A stretch of 64,000 nt of DNA from Hydrogenophaga sp. (GCF_030656115.1 NZ_JAUSOO010000013.1:1-64000), one strand, 5' to 3'; shown: positions 25,109 through 34,258, numbered from the stretch's first letter. Made by a program: numbers and translations. The notes: generated from the letters alone by a model not told the origin.

Positions 25109-26602
25109 ATGCGAAAGCCCTTCCGCCTCACCCGTGTTGCCTTGACCCTTTCATGCGCCGCAGTGGCTTGCGCCAGCCTTTGGTTGCATGCCGAAACCGA
25201 CGCCGACCCCCTGGGCGAAAAGACCGGGGGCCAGGGCACGGTGCATGCCACCGGCCGCCAGGCTTTTTCGTTTGCCTTGGCCAATCTGGACGACCGGGAG
25301 CAGACGCGCTTCGTCATCGGCAACTCCTTCTTCAAGCGCAACTGGGTCGAGGCCCCCGCCTCGACCACCGCACGCGACGGCCTGGGTCCGCACTTCATCG
25401 CGCGCTCCTGTGCGGGCTGCCATGCGATGGACGGGCGCGGCGCCCCGCCGGACTGGAAGAAGACCCTTGGCCCCGAACCCGACAACACCGTGGCGCTGCT
25501 GATCCGCCTGTCGGTGCCGGGCACGCCCGAGCCGCATGCCGGCGTGCGGCCCGAGCCCACCTACGGCGACCAGTTCAACAACGCCGCCGTGCAAGGCGTC
25601 AAGCCCGAAGGGCATGTGGAAATCCGCAGCACCCCCATCGGTGGCCGCTTTGCCGACGGCACCCGCTACACACTGCACAAGCCCGAATACCGGCTGACGC
25701 AGCTGGGTTACGGCCCCATGGCCCCGGACGTGATGATCAGCCCGCGCATCGCGCCGCAGGTCATCGGCCTGGGCCTGATCGAGGCCATTCCCGAGAGCGA
25801 AATCCTGCGCAACGCCCGCGAACAGGCGGCCGCGCCCGGCCCGATCAAAGGCATGCCCAACCGCGTGTGGGACGCGTTTGCCCAGCAAGAAGTGATCGGC
25901 CGTTTCGGCTGGAAGGCCAACACCGGCAGCGTGGCGCACCAAAGCGCCGGCGCTTTCAACGGCGACATGGGCATCACCAGCAGCGTGTTCTGGCAAGAGG
26001 CCTGCACCCCGGCGCAGAAAGACTGCCTGGCCGCACCCCACGGCGGCGGTCAACGCACGGGTCGCGACGGCCTGATGCCGGCGAGCGAAGCCCGCGCGGA
26101 CCAGCCCGAGATCGACGATGAAACGCTCGGCCACGTGATCTTCTACACCGCCACGCTGGCGCCGCCCGCGCGCCGCAAGCCCAACGACCCCCAGGTGCTG
26201 CGCGGCCAGGCGCTGTTCCACCAGGCGCAGTGCGCCACCTGCCACCGGCCCAGCTACACCACCGGCGAGCCGCCGTTCCCACGGTTCACCAGCCGCCAGG
26301 TCCGCGGCCAGCGCATCTGGCCCTACACCGACCTGCTGCTGCACGACATGGGCCCGGACCTCGCCGACGGCCGACCCGACTTTCTGGCCAACGGCCGGCA
26401 GTGGAAAACGCCGCCGCTGTGGGGTATTGGCCTGCTCAAAGACGTGAACGGTCACCAACGCCTGCTGCACGACGGCCGCGCCAACGGCGTGCTCGACGCC
26501 GTGCTGTGGCACGGGGGCGAGGCGCGAGGCGCCCAGGAGCAGGTGCTCAAATTCAGCCCACGCGACCGCGATGCGCTCGTCGCTTTCGTGAACTCGCTCT
26601 GA
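25109..26602 (+). CDS. Diheme oxidoreductase-like protein (DUF1111), second copy
   Basis: A 497-residue exported protein related to the preceding one but not a recent duplicate. Heme motifs are CAGCH (101-105) and CATCH (375-379). Shared family blocks are YTDLLLHDMGPDLADG, WKTPPLWGIG, RLLHDGRA and LWHGGEA. The N-terminus (MRKPFRLTRVALTLSC...) is a Sec signal. The stop overlaps the ATG of the second imelysin (TGATG), so the two are translated together. Role inferred as electron transfer in iron acquisition. Confidence 0.88.
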   Translation: MRKPFRLTRVALTLSCAAVACASLWLHAETDADPLGEKTGGQGTVHATGRQAFSFALANLDDREQTRFVIGNSFFKRNWVEAPASTTARDGLGPHFIARSCAGCHAMDGRGAPPDWKKTLGPEPDNTVALLIRLSVPGTPEPHAGVRPEPTYGDQFNNAAVQGVKPEGHVEIRSTPIGGRFADGTRYTLHKPEYRLTQLGYGPMAPDVMISPRIAPQVIGLGLIEAIPESEILRNAREQAAAPGPIKGMPNRVWDAFAQQEVIGRFGWKANTGSVAHQSAGAFNGDMGITSSVFWQEACTPAQKDCLAAPHGGGQRTGRDGLMPASEARADQPEIDDETLGHVIFYTATLAPPARRKPNDPQVLRGQALFHQAQCATCHRPSYTTGEPPFPRFTSRQVRGQRIWPYTDLLLHDMGPDLADGRPDFLANGRQWKTPPLWGIGLLKDVNGHQRLLHDGRANGVLDAVLWHGGEARGAQEQVLKFSPRDRDALVAFVNSL

Positions 26603-27681
26603 TGGACCCCATGCAACCACTGACACGACGCCAACTGCTGACAGCCACGGTGGCTGGCGCGGCGCTGCACGCTGCCCACGCGCAAACGCAGACCCACGGG
26701 CCAACGGCCTTTCCGTTTTACAGCGGCGAGCAGGCGCTGCAAGGCCTGTACGGCCAGCACCTGCCGCCGTTGGCCCGCGCGTTCGACGCCCAAGCCCAGG
26801 CGCTGCTGGCGGCCGCGCGCCTGCACTGCAACAACCCGTCTGCCCGGCCCGTGTTGCGCGAAGCCTGGCGCCAGGCCTTGCTGGCCTGGGCTGCACTGTC
26901 CACACCCGCGCTCGGCCCGGTGGTCGAGCGCCGTTCGCAGCGGCAAATCGACTTCTGGCCGGCGCGTCCGGCCCTGCTGGAGAAGGCGCTGAACCGGGTG
27001 CCCCAGTCCCTGGCCGACATGGACCGGATCGGCACCCCCGCCAAGGGTTTCCCGGCCCTGGAGCACCTGCTGGCCGGCCCGCCAACACCGGCGCATGGCC
27101 CTTACCTGGTGCTCATTGCCGAAGGCATCGCCGCCGAAGCCGCCGCACTGCGCTCCCGGTTTGACGCACGCGCTGCGCAGGACTGGGCACAAGACGAGAC
27201 GGCCGCACGCAGCGCCTTCGCCGAATGGATCAACCAATGGCTCGGCGGCCTGGAACGTCTGCGCTGGATGCAGATGGAACAGCCGGTGCAAAAGGCCCGC
27301 ACCGCCAGCCAGCGCCACAAACCCGCCTTCGCCCGGCTGGCCGCCGCCGACAACCAGGCCGAATGGCGTGCCCAGTGGCACGCCTTGCGCACACAAGCGC
27401 GCCTGACACCCGAACAAGCCGCACAGCCACCTCAACCGGACCGGGAACTGATCCCCATTGAAGCCCTGCTCATGGGCAAGGGCCACATCGCCTTGGCGCA
27501 GCGCTGGGCGCAGGCACTGGACGCGGCCGACACGGCCATGAACCGCCTGCCCGCCCAGGCCCGCGACACGGACCTGATGGCCCTGTCCAAAACACTCAAG
27601 GGCGTGACCACGCTGTACCAAACCGAGGTGGCTGCGGCGCTGGATGTGCCGCTGGGTTTTTCCGATGCCGATGGCGATTGA
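26602..27681 (+). CDS. Imelysin-family protein, second copy
   Basis: A 359-residue exported protein with a twin-arginine-like leader (LTRRQLLTATVAGAALHAAHA). The imelysin fold shows as paired helical repeats; FPALEHLLAG in the first half and LIPIEALLMGKG in the second correspond to the GxxxLExLL-type core motif, while the GxHxxE signature of the first imelysin is absent. ATG 26602 overlaps the upstream stop; ATG 26611 is also possible. It is coupled to the DUF1111 gene and overlaps the DUF1513 gene, matching the imelysin B / DUF1111 / imelysin A / DUF1513 order common in proteobacteria. Confidence 0.82.
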   Translation: MDPMQPLTRRQLLTATVAGAALHAAHAQTQTHGPTAFPFYSGEQALQGLYGQHLPPLARAFDAQAQALLAAARLHCNNPSARPVLREAWRQALLAWAALSTPALGPVVERRSQRQIDFWPARPALLEKALNRVPQSLADMDRIGTPAKGFPALEHLLAGPPTPAHGPYLVLIAEGIAAEAAALRSRFDARAAQDWAQDETAARSAFAEWINQWLGGLERLRWMQMEQPVQKARTASQRHKPAFARLAAADNQAEWRAQWHALRTQARLTPEQAAQPPQPDRELIPIEALLMGKGHIALAQRWAQALDAADTAMNRLPAQARDTDLMALSKTLKGVTTLYQTEVAAALDVPLGFSDADGD

Positions 27682-28858
27682 TTCCCCCCGCGCCGAGGAG
27701 CGACACCAGCGGCCCGGCACCACCGGTTCGGCGGTGTTTCTGGACAAGGGCATTTCGCGCCGGCAGCTGGTGCTCTGGGCCGGCGGCATGTCTTGCCCGC
27801 CGGTCTGGGCGGCTCCCGCCCAGGGCACCACCTTGCTGGCCGCCTGGCAGCAGCAGGACGAGCAGCGCATCGGCCTGCTTGCGGTGAGCGGGGCCCACTG
27901 GTCGGTGCAGCGCTCGCTGGCGGTGCCCACGCGGGCGCACGGTCTGTGGTCTGAGCCCGGCGGTGGCCTGCTGGCCGTGGCGCGGCGACCGGGCGACTGG
28001 CTGTTGCGCTGGCACCCGCGCACGGGCAAAACGCAGTGGCACTGGATCGACGGCGACCGGCGCTTCAACGGCCACGTGATCGCCGGCGCCGGCGGCGCCA
28101 CGCTGTGGACCACCGAGACCGACCTCGACAGCGCCCAAGGCATGCTGGGCGTGCGCGAGGCCCAAAGCCTGGAGAAAACCGACGAATGGGCCACGCACGG
28201 CATGGACCCGCACCAGCTGCTGGCCCTGCCGCAGCCCGCGGGCGATCTGCCCGCGGGCACGCTCATGGTGGCCAACGGCGGCATTCCCACCCTGCCCGAA
28301 ACCGGCCGCAGCAAACGCGCGCTCAACCGCATGGATTCATCGCTGGTGGCGCTCGATCCGGCGAACGGTGCGTTGCGCGGCCAGTGGCGGCTGAACGATC
28401 CCCACCTCAGCATCCGCCACCTGGCCTGGAACCCGGTCTCGGGCACGCTGGGCATCGCCTTGCAGGCCGAACACCCCGACAAGACCGTCCAGCACGCGGC
28501 GCCCGTGCTCGCGGTGTGGGATGGCCGCACCCTGCGCACCGCCGAGCCCCCGCCCGCGCTGGCCGGCTACGGCGGCGACGTCTGCGCCTTGCCCGGTGGC
28601 GGCTTCGCCGTCAGTTGCCCACGCGCCCACCGGCTGGCGCTGTTCAACGCCACGGGCCACTGCACAGGCACCATCGAACACACCGAAGCCTACGCGCTGG
28701 CCGCCAACCGCCAGCAATGGTGGCTGGCCAGCAGCCGCAGCAAGGCCGGTCTGCTGCACAGCGGGGTGTCGGCCAACACGCCGCCCCGGCGGCAGGCCCA
28801 GCGCCCCGGCGGGGGGGCTCTGCAGATCGACAACCATTGGGTCTTGCCAGCGGTCTGA
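27665..28858 (+). CDS. DUF1513 protein, exported beta-propeller-like
   Basis: A 397-residue protein ending the iron-responsive cluster. The leader (GISRRQLVLWAGGMSCPPVWA) is of the twin-arginine type but sits about 30 residues in, so the true start could be later. The body shows the DUF1513 pattern: RAHGLWSEP, FNGHVIAGAGG, DPHQLLALP, MVANGGIPTLP, LNRMDSSLVALD and CALPGGGFAVSCP, typical of a seven-bladed propeller. It overlaps the imelysin by 17 bp. Function unknown; position is conserved beside imelysins. Confidence 0.82.
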   Translation: MPMAIDSPRAEERHQRPGTTGSAVFLDKGISRRQLVLWAGGMSCPPVWAAPAQGTTLLAAWQQQDEQRIGLLAVSGAHWSVQRSLAVPTRAHGLWSEPGGGLLAVARRPGDWLLRWHPRTGKTQWHWIDGDRRFNGHVIAGAGGATLWTTETDLDSAQGMLGVREAQSLEKTDEWATHGMDPHQLLALPQPAGDLPAGTLMVANGGIPTLPETGRSKRALNRMDSSLVALDPANGALRGQWRLNDPHLSIRHLAWNPVSGTLGIALQAEHPDKTVQHAAPVLAVWDGRTLRTAEPPPALAGYGGDVCALPGGGFAVSCPRAHRLALFNATGHCTGTIEHTEAYALAANRQQWWLASSRSKAGLLHSGVSANTPPRRQAQRPGGGALQIDNHWVLPAV

Positions 28859-29060
28859 GAACGTGTTCACGGCCTCGGCGCAGGCTGAGAGGCTGAGAGG
28901 CTTTCGTTCATGCCCGCTCGCCACCCCAAAACGCACCCGCTGGTCTCTGCAAACGCGCGCCATAGCCTTGCTATGGCTGTGCTTTGCGCCTTGATCGGGC
29001 ACGTTTTGAGGCGTCGCTCGGACACGCCCGAAAAACGCTCAGCCTCTGAGCGCGTGCACC
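28859..29060. repeat. REP-like intergenic sequence with a perfect hairpin
   Basis: This gap between convergent genes (28859-29282) has no supportable gene. GCCATAGC (28959-28966) and GCTATGGC (28970-28977) pair perfectly around CTT. A tandem GCTGAGAG unit lies near 28887, and the stretch 29028-29046 (CCCGAAAAACGCTCAGCCT) recurs with one change at 3662-3680, suggesting a dispersed element. It may serve as a bidirectional terminator. Confidence 0.4.
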
Positions 29061-29282
29061 CAGTGGCCGCCCGTGACGCGGAAGGGGTTGCGCCCATCGG
29101 CACCGCTGCTGCGGGTGGTCGCGTCGCCGCCGCGTGCCGTGCCGGAGGTCGGGTTTTGGTTCCGCCGGGGACAGTTTTTGCCGGATTCGCAGGTCCATAG
29201 CCCCGCCATGGGTCCAGAAGACGGTCAACAGTGGACCGCTGCGGTCGATTTGCCGCCGGCGACTTCCAAGTCCGACAGGCGG

Positions 29283-30149
29283 CTAATGTGCAAGCCCGAC
29301 TTGGGACAGCCGTTGCGGCAAGGCTTGGGTCAACAGCTGCGCACAGCCGTCGGCATCGACCACCGGTTGGGCATGCACCTGCCAGACCCGGTGCAGCAGC
29401 TCGGGCGTCAGCACCTGGGCAGGCGCCCCGCTGGCCTGCAAGCGTCCCTGGTCAAGCACCCAGACCCGGTCGGCGTAGCGCAGGGCGAGGTTCAGGTCGT
29501 GCAGCACCGCGAGCACGCCGACGCCCTGCTCGCGCGCCCAGCGGCGCACTGTGGCCAGCGTTTCGTGCTGGTGGCGCAGGTCGAGCGCGGCGGTGGGTTC
29601 GTCCAGCAGCAGCCAGCGGCTGGCGCCGTCGGGCCGGGCTTCCCACACCTGCGCCAGCGCCCGGGCCAACTGCACCCGCGCGCGCTCGCCGCCGCTGAGG
29701 CTTTGCACGCTGCGGTGGGCAAGGTGACCCACGTCGGCTGCGGCCATGGCGCGCAGGGCAATCCCGGCTTCGTCCGCCGAGGGCTGCAAACGGTGCGGGT
29801 AGCGGCCCATGCCCACCAGCTCGCACGCCAGAAAGTCGAAAGCCACGCTGCTGTCTTGCGCCAGCAGTGCCCGGCAGCGGGCCTGTGCGCCCATGTCCAC
29901 GAGGGCCATGGGCTGGCCGTCCAGCCAAACCTGGCCCGCGTCGGGCATCCGCAAACCGGCCAGCACCGACAGCAGGGTGGACTTGCCAGCGCCGTTGGGG
30001 CCCAGCAGCACCCCCACCTCGCCAGCGGGCAGGTGAAGCGAAATGCCGTGCAACAGCACCGTGCGGGCAGCGCGCACGGTGATGCCCCGCGCGCTCAGGC
30101 CGCGACCCGATGCCGCCTCGGCTTGCGCCATGGGCAAGGTGTGCATCAC
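29283..30149 (-). CDS. hmuV: Heme ABC transporter ATP-binding protein
   Basis: A 288-residue cytoplasmic ATPase that powers heme import. Walker A GPNGAGKST is at residues 50-58, the signature LSGGE at 151-155 and Walker B LLLDEP at 180-185, with the switch histidine in VLHDLNLALRYADRV. Sequence and order match HmuV/BhuV. Its start overlaps the permease stop by 4 bp. Part of a long minus-strand group hemS - VOC - hmuT - VOC - hmuU - hmuV. Confidence 0.93.
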   Translation of the reverse strand: MMHTLPMAQAEAASGRGLSARGITVRAARTVLLHGISLHLPAGEVGVLLGPNGAGKSTLLSVLAGLRMPDAGQVWLDGQPMALVDMGAQARCRALLAQDSSVAFDFLACELVGMGRYPHRLQPSADEAGIALRAMAAADVGHLAHRSVQSLSGGERARVQLARALAQVWEARPDGASRWLLLDEPTAALDLRHQHETLATVRRWAREQGVGVLAVLHDLNLALRYADRVWVLDQGRLQASGAPAQVLTPELLHRVWQVHAQPVVDADGCAQLLTQALPQRLSQVGLAH

Positions 30150-31237
30150 AACCGCCTCCCGTGCGCGCTGCGCAGCAAAACCAGAAAGAAAGGCACGCCC
30201 ACCAGCGCGGTGAGCACACCCAGCGGCAGCTCTGCGGGCTGCGCCACCGTGCGGGCCACCGCGTCAGCGGCCAACACCAGGCTGGCGCCCAGCAAAGCAG
30301 AGCCCGGCAGCACCCAGCGGTGGTCGGGTCCGGCGATCAGGCGCACCATGTGCGGCGCCACCAGGCCAATGAACCCGATGATGCCGGTGGTGGCGGTGAC
30401 CGCGCCCACGGCCAGCGCGGTCAGCACCACCACCTGGCGCTGCACCCGCTGCACCGGCACACCCAGCAGCACCGCCTGCGCCTCGCCCAGGGCCAGTGCA
30501 TTGAGCGGTCCCGCCAGGCGCAGCCCCAGCACCAGCGCCACACCGCACAGGCCACCGACCAGCAGCACCGCGCTCCAGCGCGCGCCGCCCAGGCTGCCCA
30601 ACAGCCAAAACTGCAGGCTGCGCAACTGCTCGTCGTTGGCCAGAAAGCTCAACAGCCCCAGACCCGCGCCAGCCAGTGCATTGATGCCGATACCGGCCAG
30701 CAGCATCAGCCCGACGCGGGTACCGCCGTCGCCGCGCGAGAGCAGGTAGATCAGCACCGTCACAGCCAGGCCGCCGCCAAAGGCCATGAGCACCAAGGTC
30801 CAGCTGCCCAGCGCACGCGGCAGATCGGGAAACCACACGGCACCCAGCACGATGGTGACGCCTGCGGCCAGCGCTGCGCCGCTGCTCACCCCGATCAGCC
30901 CCGGGTCGGCCAGCGGGTTGCGAAACAGCCCCTGCATGAGGGCGCCGGCCATGCCCAGCCCGGCGCCGGCTGCCAAGCCCAGCAACAGGCGGGGCAGGCG
31001 GATGCTGAAGAACACCCGTTCAGCTCCGCTGCGCTCGGTGCTGCGGTCGAAGGCGCCGACGATCACGCCGGGCAATTCGCTCAGCGGCAAACCGTAGGCG
31101 CCCTGCCCGGCTGCAAACAGCACCACCGCCAGCAGCAGAACGCCCAGGGCCAGCAACACACCGCTGCCCGAGCGTGGCCCGCTGGCCTGCCACGACCGCA
31201 CGCACCAGCGAGCACCCGCAGCCACGGCGTCAGCCAT
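30146..31237 (-). CDS. hmuU: Heme ABC transporter permease
   Basis: A 363-residue FecCD/BtuC-family permease with about ten transmembrane helices. Family motifs include RLPRLLLGLAAGAGLGMAGALMQ (cut here), NPLADPGLIGVSSGA and GFIGLVAPHMVRL. ATG 31237 was chosen because upstream in-frame starts would add about 69 hydrophilic residues that run inside the VOC gene; with 31237 the overlap is 8 bp. It forms the channel with HmuV and receives heme from HmuT. Confidence 0.92.
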   Translation of the reverse strand: MADAVAAGARWCVRSWQASGPRSGSGVLLALGVLLLAVVLFAAGQGAYGLPLSELPGVIVGAFDRSTERSGAERVFFSIRLPRLLLGLAAGAGLGMAGALMQGLFRNPLADPGLIGVSSGAALAAGVTIVLGAVWFPDLPRALGSWTLVLMAFGGGLAVTVLIYLLSRGDGGTRVGLMLLAGIGINALAGAGLGLLSFLANDEQLRSLQFWLLGSLGGARWSAVLLVGGLCGVALVLGLRLAGPLNALALGEAQAVLLGVPVQRVQRQVVVLTALAVGAVTATTGIIGFIGLVAPHMVRLIAGPDHRWVLPGSALLGASLVLAADAVARTVAQPAELPLGVLTALVGVPFFLVLLRSAHGRRL

Positions 31238-31751
31238 GGGGCGCTCCGCCCTGCGGGTCGTCCCGCCACGTCCGGGGCGGCGTGGCATCGGACCCGGGAC
31301 GCTGGCGCCCATGAGCCGCCGGCGCAGGCAGCCCCACACCCCAGTCCACGCAGTGAATGGTGTGACCGTCCACATCGGTGAAGGCAAATTCCCAGGCGCC
31401 CCAAGGCTGCAAGCTGGGGGCACTGGCCGGCAGGCGGTGGGCATGCAGCGCCTGGGTACCGCTCAGAGTGGTGCGCACCGGTTTCATGATGGCGCTTTGA
31501 AGGCTGGCGTACAACGCCTGGATGTCGCACACCACCGCTCGGTGGTGGCCTGGCGCCCAAGCCCGCTGGTGCGGGTCGGGCTTTTCCCAGCGACCCGCGG
31601 GGGCGCTGCAGGCCCAGAGCTGCACGCACAGCGATCCGTGTTCCAGCAGGGCGAGCACGCCAGGAATGTGCTGCCGGCATTCGAAGCCCAGCACGCCGGT
31701 GTAGTCGGCCACCGCGCGCGGCAGGTTGGGGGTGCGCAACATGGTTGCCAT
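31230..31751 (-). CDS. VOC-superfamily (glyoxalase-fold) protein inside the heme uptake operon
   Basis: A 173-residue protein with paired VOC modules: MLRTPNLPRAVADYTGVLGFEC with VLALLEHGSLCVQLWAC, then HHRAVVCDIQALYASLQ with WGAWEFAFTDVDGHTIHCVDWG. The pattern GxxEFAFTDxDGHxIH is typical of glyoxalase/bleomycin-resistance-fold proteins. ATG 31751 overlaps the hmuT stop (TGATG), and the end overlaps hmuU, so it is translated as part of the transporter operon. No heme-uptake role is established for this family; the placement suggests a heme- or iron-related function. Confidence 0.8.
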   Translation of the reverse strand: MATMLRTPNLPRAVADYTGVLGFECRQHIPGVLALLEHGSLCVQLWACSAPAGRWEKPDPHQRAWAPGHHRAVVCDIQALYASLQSAIMKPVRTTLSGTQALHAHRLPASAPSLQPWGAWEFAFTDVDGHTIHCVDWGVGLPAPAAHGRQRPGSDATPPRTWRDDPQGGAPHG

Positions 31752-32725
31752 CAAACCACCCACTGGTGCAGTTTTTCGACCACACCGGGCAAGCGCGGGC
31801 CAAAGCCCAGCAGCTCCAGCGCGTCCATGTGCAGCAACGACCGAGCGCCCTGGCGCTGCCGGTAAGCGGGGGTGAGCGCCAGTTCGGGCCGCTGCCAGAA
31901 CTGCTGCGCGCCGCCCACGGCCTCCAGGCCTTGTGTGGTCATGAGGATCAGGTCGGGCGCCGCAGCGGCCATGGCCTCGGCGGTCATGGGGCGGTAACCC
32001 TTGAACCCGCCCATCGCGTTCCTGGCACCCATGAAACCGATCACGGCATGGGCTGCCGTGCCTTCACCAGAGACCAAAGGACTGCCGGTGTGCGACAGCA
32101 CGAACAACACCTTGGGCGGGTGGGCGCACCTGCCCTGCCGCACACGGGCGGTGACGGTTTCCCAGCGCGCGTCCAGCTGCTGTTGCAAGGCGCGGGCGTC
32201 GGCCTCACGACCCGTTGCGCGGCCCACCGCAGCCACCTTGCGGCGCACCTCGTCCCAGCTGTGGTCGGACTCGATCAGCTCGACCTGGACACCCGCGCTG
32301 CGGATCTGGTCCAGCACCACCGGTGGCCCGGCGTCGGTGCCGGCCACCAGAGCGTCCGGCCGCAGTGCCAGCAGTCCTTCGGCGGAGAGCTGGCGCATGT
32401 AGCCGACCTTGGGCGTCGCCTGCGCTGCGTCAGGAAAGAGGCTGGTGGTGTCGGTGCCCACCAGCTGACGTTGTGCGCCCAGCGCGTAAACCACCTCGGT
32501 GATGCCGCCGCCCACCGTGACCAGGCGCGGCCCGCGCGCGCGCTCAGCGCCGGAGCTGAAGGGCCGGGGACGGGCAGCAGGGGCAGGCTGGCTCCACGAA
32601 GGCTTGCCAGCGGCGGCCAGCACCGAGCCAGCCAGGGCTGCGAGCCAGCGCCTTCTGGGCGCGCTGGCGGGCGAGGCGTTGGCGGGTGCTTTCGCGGGTG
32701 TGAGGGACATCTTGACGGGTTTCAT
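31751..32725 (-). CDS. hmuT: Heme ABC transporter substrate-binding protein
   Basis: A 324-residue periplasmic binding protein. An Arg-rich segment and hydrophobic stretch (RRRWLAALAGSVLAAAG, about residues 24-40) form the export signal. The body has the HmuT/BtuF pattern: RLVTVGGGITEVVYALGA, GYMRQLSAEGLLALRPDALVA, LIESDHSWDEVRRKV and APDLILMTTQGLEAVGG. It picks up heme delivered by the TonB-dependent receptor and passes it to HmuUV. Flanked by VOC genes on both sides. Confidence 0.92.
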   Translation of the reverse strand: MKPVKMSLTPAKAPANASPASAPRRRWLAALAGSVLAAAGKPSWSQPAPAARPRPFSSGAERARGPRLVTVGGGITEVVYALGAQRQLVGTDTTSLFPDAAQATPKVGYMRQLSAEGLLALRPDALVAGTDAGPPVVLDQIRSAGVQVELIESDHSWDEVRRKVAAVGRATGREADARALQQQLDARWETVTARVRQGRCAHPPKVLFVLSHTGSPLVSGEGTAAHAVIGFMGARNAMGGFKGYRPMTAEAMAAAAPDLILMTTQGLEAVGGAQQFWQRPELALTPAYRQRQGARSLLHMDALELLGFGPRLPGVVEKLHQWVV

Positions 32726-32765
32726 GCGGGGGTTTCATGCGGGGGTTCGGGGGGAGACATGGCGT

Positions 32766-33161
32766 TCACGGCATCAAACCCACCGGGGCAAAGCCAGCGG
32801 TGTTCTGACCGATGTGCCAGCAAACGCCACAGGGATCCGTGACGGCAAATTCGGTGATGCCCCAGGGCTGCTCAGCCAAGAGCGTGACGCGCACGCCGTA
32901 CCGGTGGGCGATGTTCTGCCTCAGCACATGCGCGTACCAGGCGTGTACGTCGGGCACCAGCAGGTGCATGCTCAGGTTCTTGGCCAGCGCCGGAGCGTCC
33001 ACGTCTTGCAGCAAAAAAGCGCAGCCATCGACGTGGAAATACACCACGCCAGCGCTTTCAGAGCGCCGCTCAAAGCCCAGATCGGCGTAGAAGCGCTGGG
33101 ACAGGGCAAAGTCCTTCGCGGGCACGAAAGCCTTGATCTCGGTGGCGTGCAGCGCGCTCAT
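32766..33161 (-). CDS. VOC-superfamily protein coupled to hemS
   Basis: A 131-residue single-domain glyoxalase-fold protein: IKAFVPAKDFALSQRFYADLGFE, VVYFHVDGCAFLLQDVD, HLLVPDVHAWYAHVL and WGITEFAVTDPCGVCWHIGQ (cut). The EFAVTDPxG pattern is close to that of the other VOC protein in this locus. Its ATG overlaps the hemS stop by 4 bp, a second case of a VOC gene translationally tied to heme genes. Enzyme activity not deducible. Confidence 0.82.
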   Translation of the reverse strand: MSALHATEIKAFVPAKDFALSQRFYADLGFERRSESAGVVYFHVDGCAFLLQDVDAPALAKNLSMHLLVPDVHAWYAHVLRQNIAHRYGVRVTLLAEQPWGITEFAVTDPCGVCWHIGQNTAGFAPVGLMP

Positions 33162-34258
33162 GCGACCACGGCCTGTTGGCCTGCCTCGCGCAGTGGCGCC
33201 AGCAAGTCGCGCCAGCCCTGCCGCTCGGGCTGGCCGGGTTTGCGGGCGCCGAAGAACATGGCCATCAGCTCCCCTCGCGCGTCAAACGCTTCCAGCGAGG
33301 TCACGTTGCCGTGGTCACCGGGTTTCTCCACCACCCAGACGCTGGCGATCAGGTCTTCGCGCAGGTGCAGGTTGAAGCCGGGGTCCAGCACGTTGAGCCA
33401 CAGCCTGCCGCGCATCTCCAGGGGCTCGACGCGCTGCACCGGCCCCGTGTGGATTTGGATGCAACCCGGACTGCCAACGAAGACCATGATGGGTGTGCCG
33501 TCGATCGCCGCCCCCTGCAGCAGCTGACGCACGGCCGAGCGCGCCACCGGATGCGTGAAACGGCCCTGAGCCAGCGCAAAGGCCTGTTGGCGCTGCAGGC
33601 CATGGCGGCCCAACAGCCCAAAAAACTGGTGCGTATCGGTCATTGCCGACCACTCGCGGAGGAAGCTGGCCACGTCCACCGAGACGACGGGGTCGGGGTC
33701 GTCCTGGAGCGCTGGCGATGAACACCCAAAAACCGCTTCCCGTGCCGGCTCGATCCAGGTGTTGAGCAAGCGCTCCCACGCCATCGGCTCGGTGCGCGAG
33801 CGCGGAAAAATCTTGTGCACCGCCGTGCCGCTGCGGTCGTAGAACTGCAGGCTGGCCTGCATCGGGCCGTGCGCGCCTTCGTGGGCCTCGCTCACCACGA
33901 AACCGGCGTGCCAACGGTTGAAGAACAGGCGCAGATCAATGTCTTCGCCCAGGGCCAGTCCAACACGCCCCTGAGCCGACACGTTGGTGTAAACGCCGGT
34001 TTTTTCATGCACCGTGCCCTCGTTGCGTGTGAGGGCCATCAGCGGACCGCAGGCTTGCAGCGACTGCAGCAGCGCCAGCCAGTCGCTCTTGAGCGGCACC
34101 GCGCGCAGGGCGTGTTCGTGCAAGCCCACATGCGCTGCCATGACCGCACCTTCGCTCAAGCCGATCGCGTGCGCCGCCTCACGGGCGCGCAAACCGCGTT
34201 GGCGCGCCTGGGCAAACGCGGCGCGGACAGCCACCGCGTCGCGGACCCCGGCGCTCAT
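33158..34258 (-). CDS. hemS: Hemin-degrading / cytoplasmic heme-handling protein
   Basis: A 366-residue cytoplasmic protein of the HemS/ShuS/PhuS family, which binds imported heme and hands it on or helps degrade it. The duplicated architecture is visible: LMALTRNEGTVHEKTGVY and DLRLFFNRWHAGF in the first half, PIMVFVGSPGCIQIHTGPV and FNLHLREDLIASVWVV in the second. The proximal heme ligand is probably His148 in GTAVHKIF. It starts inside the stop of a 39-residue ORF and is followed by a coupled VOC gene. Confidence 0.92.
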   Translation of the reverse strand: MSAGVRDAVAVRAAFAQARQRGLRAREAAHAIGLSEGAVMAAHVGLHEHALRAVPLKSDWLALLQSLQACGPLMALTRNEGTVHEKTGVYTNVSAQGRVGLALGEDIDLRLFFNRWHAGFVVSEAHEGAHGPMQASLQFYDRSGTAVHKIFPRSRTEPMAWERLLNTWIEPAREAVFGCSSPALQDDPDPVVSVDVASFLREWSAMTDTHQFFGLLGRHGLQRQQAFALAQGRFTHPVARSAVRQLLQGAAIDGTPIMVFVGSPGCIQIHTGPVQRVEPLEMRGRLWLNVLDPGFNLHLREDLIASVWVVEKPGDHGNVTSLEAFDARGELMAMFFGARKPGQPERQGWRDLLAPLREAGQQAVVA

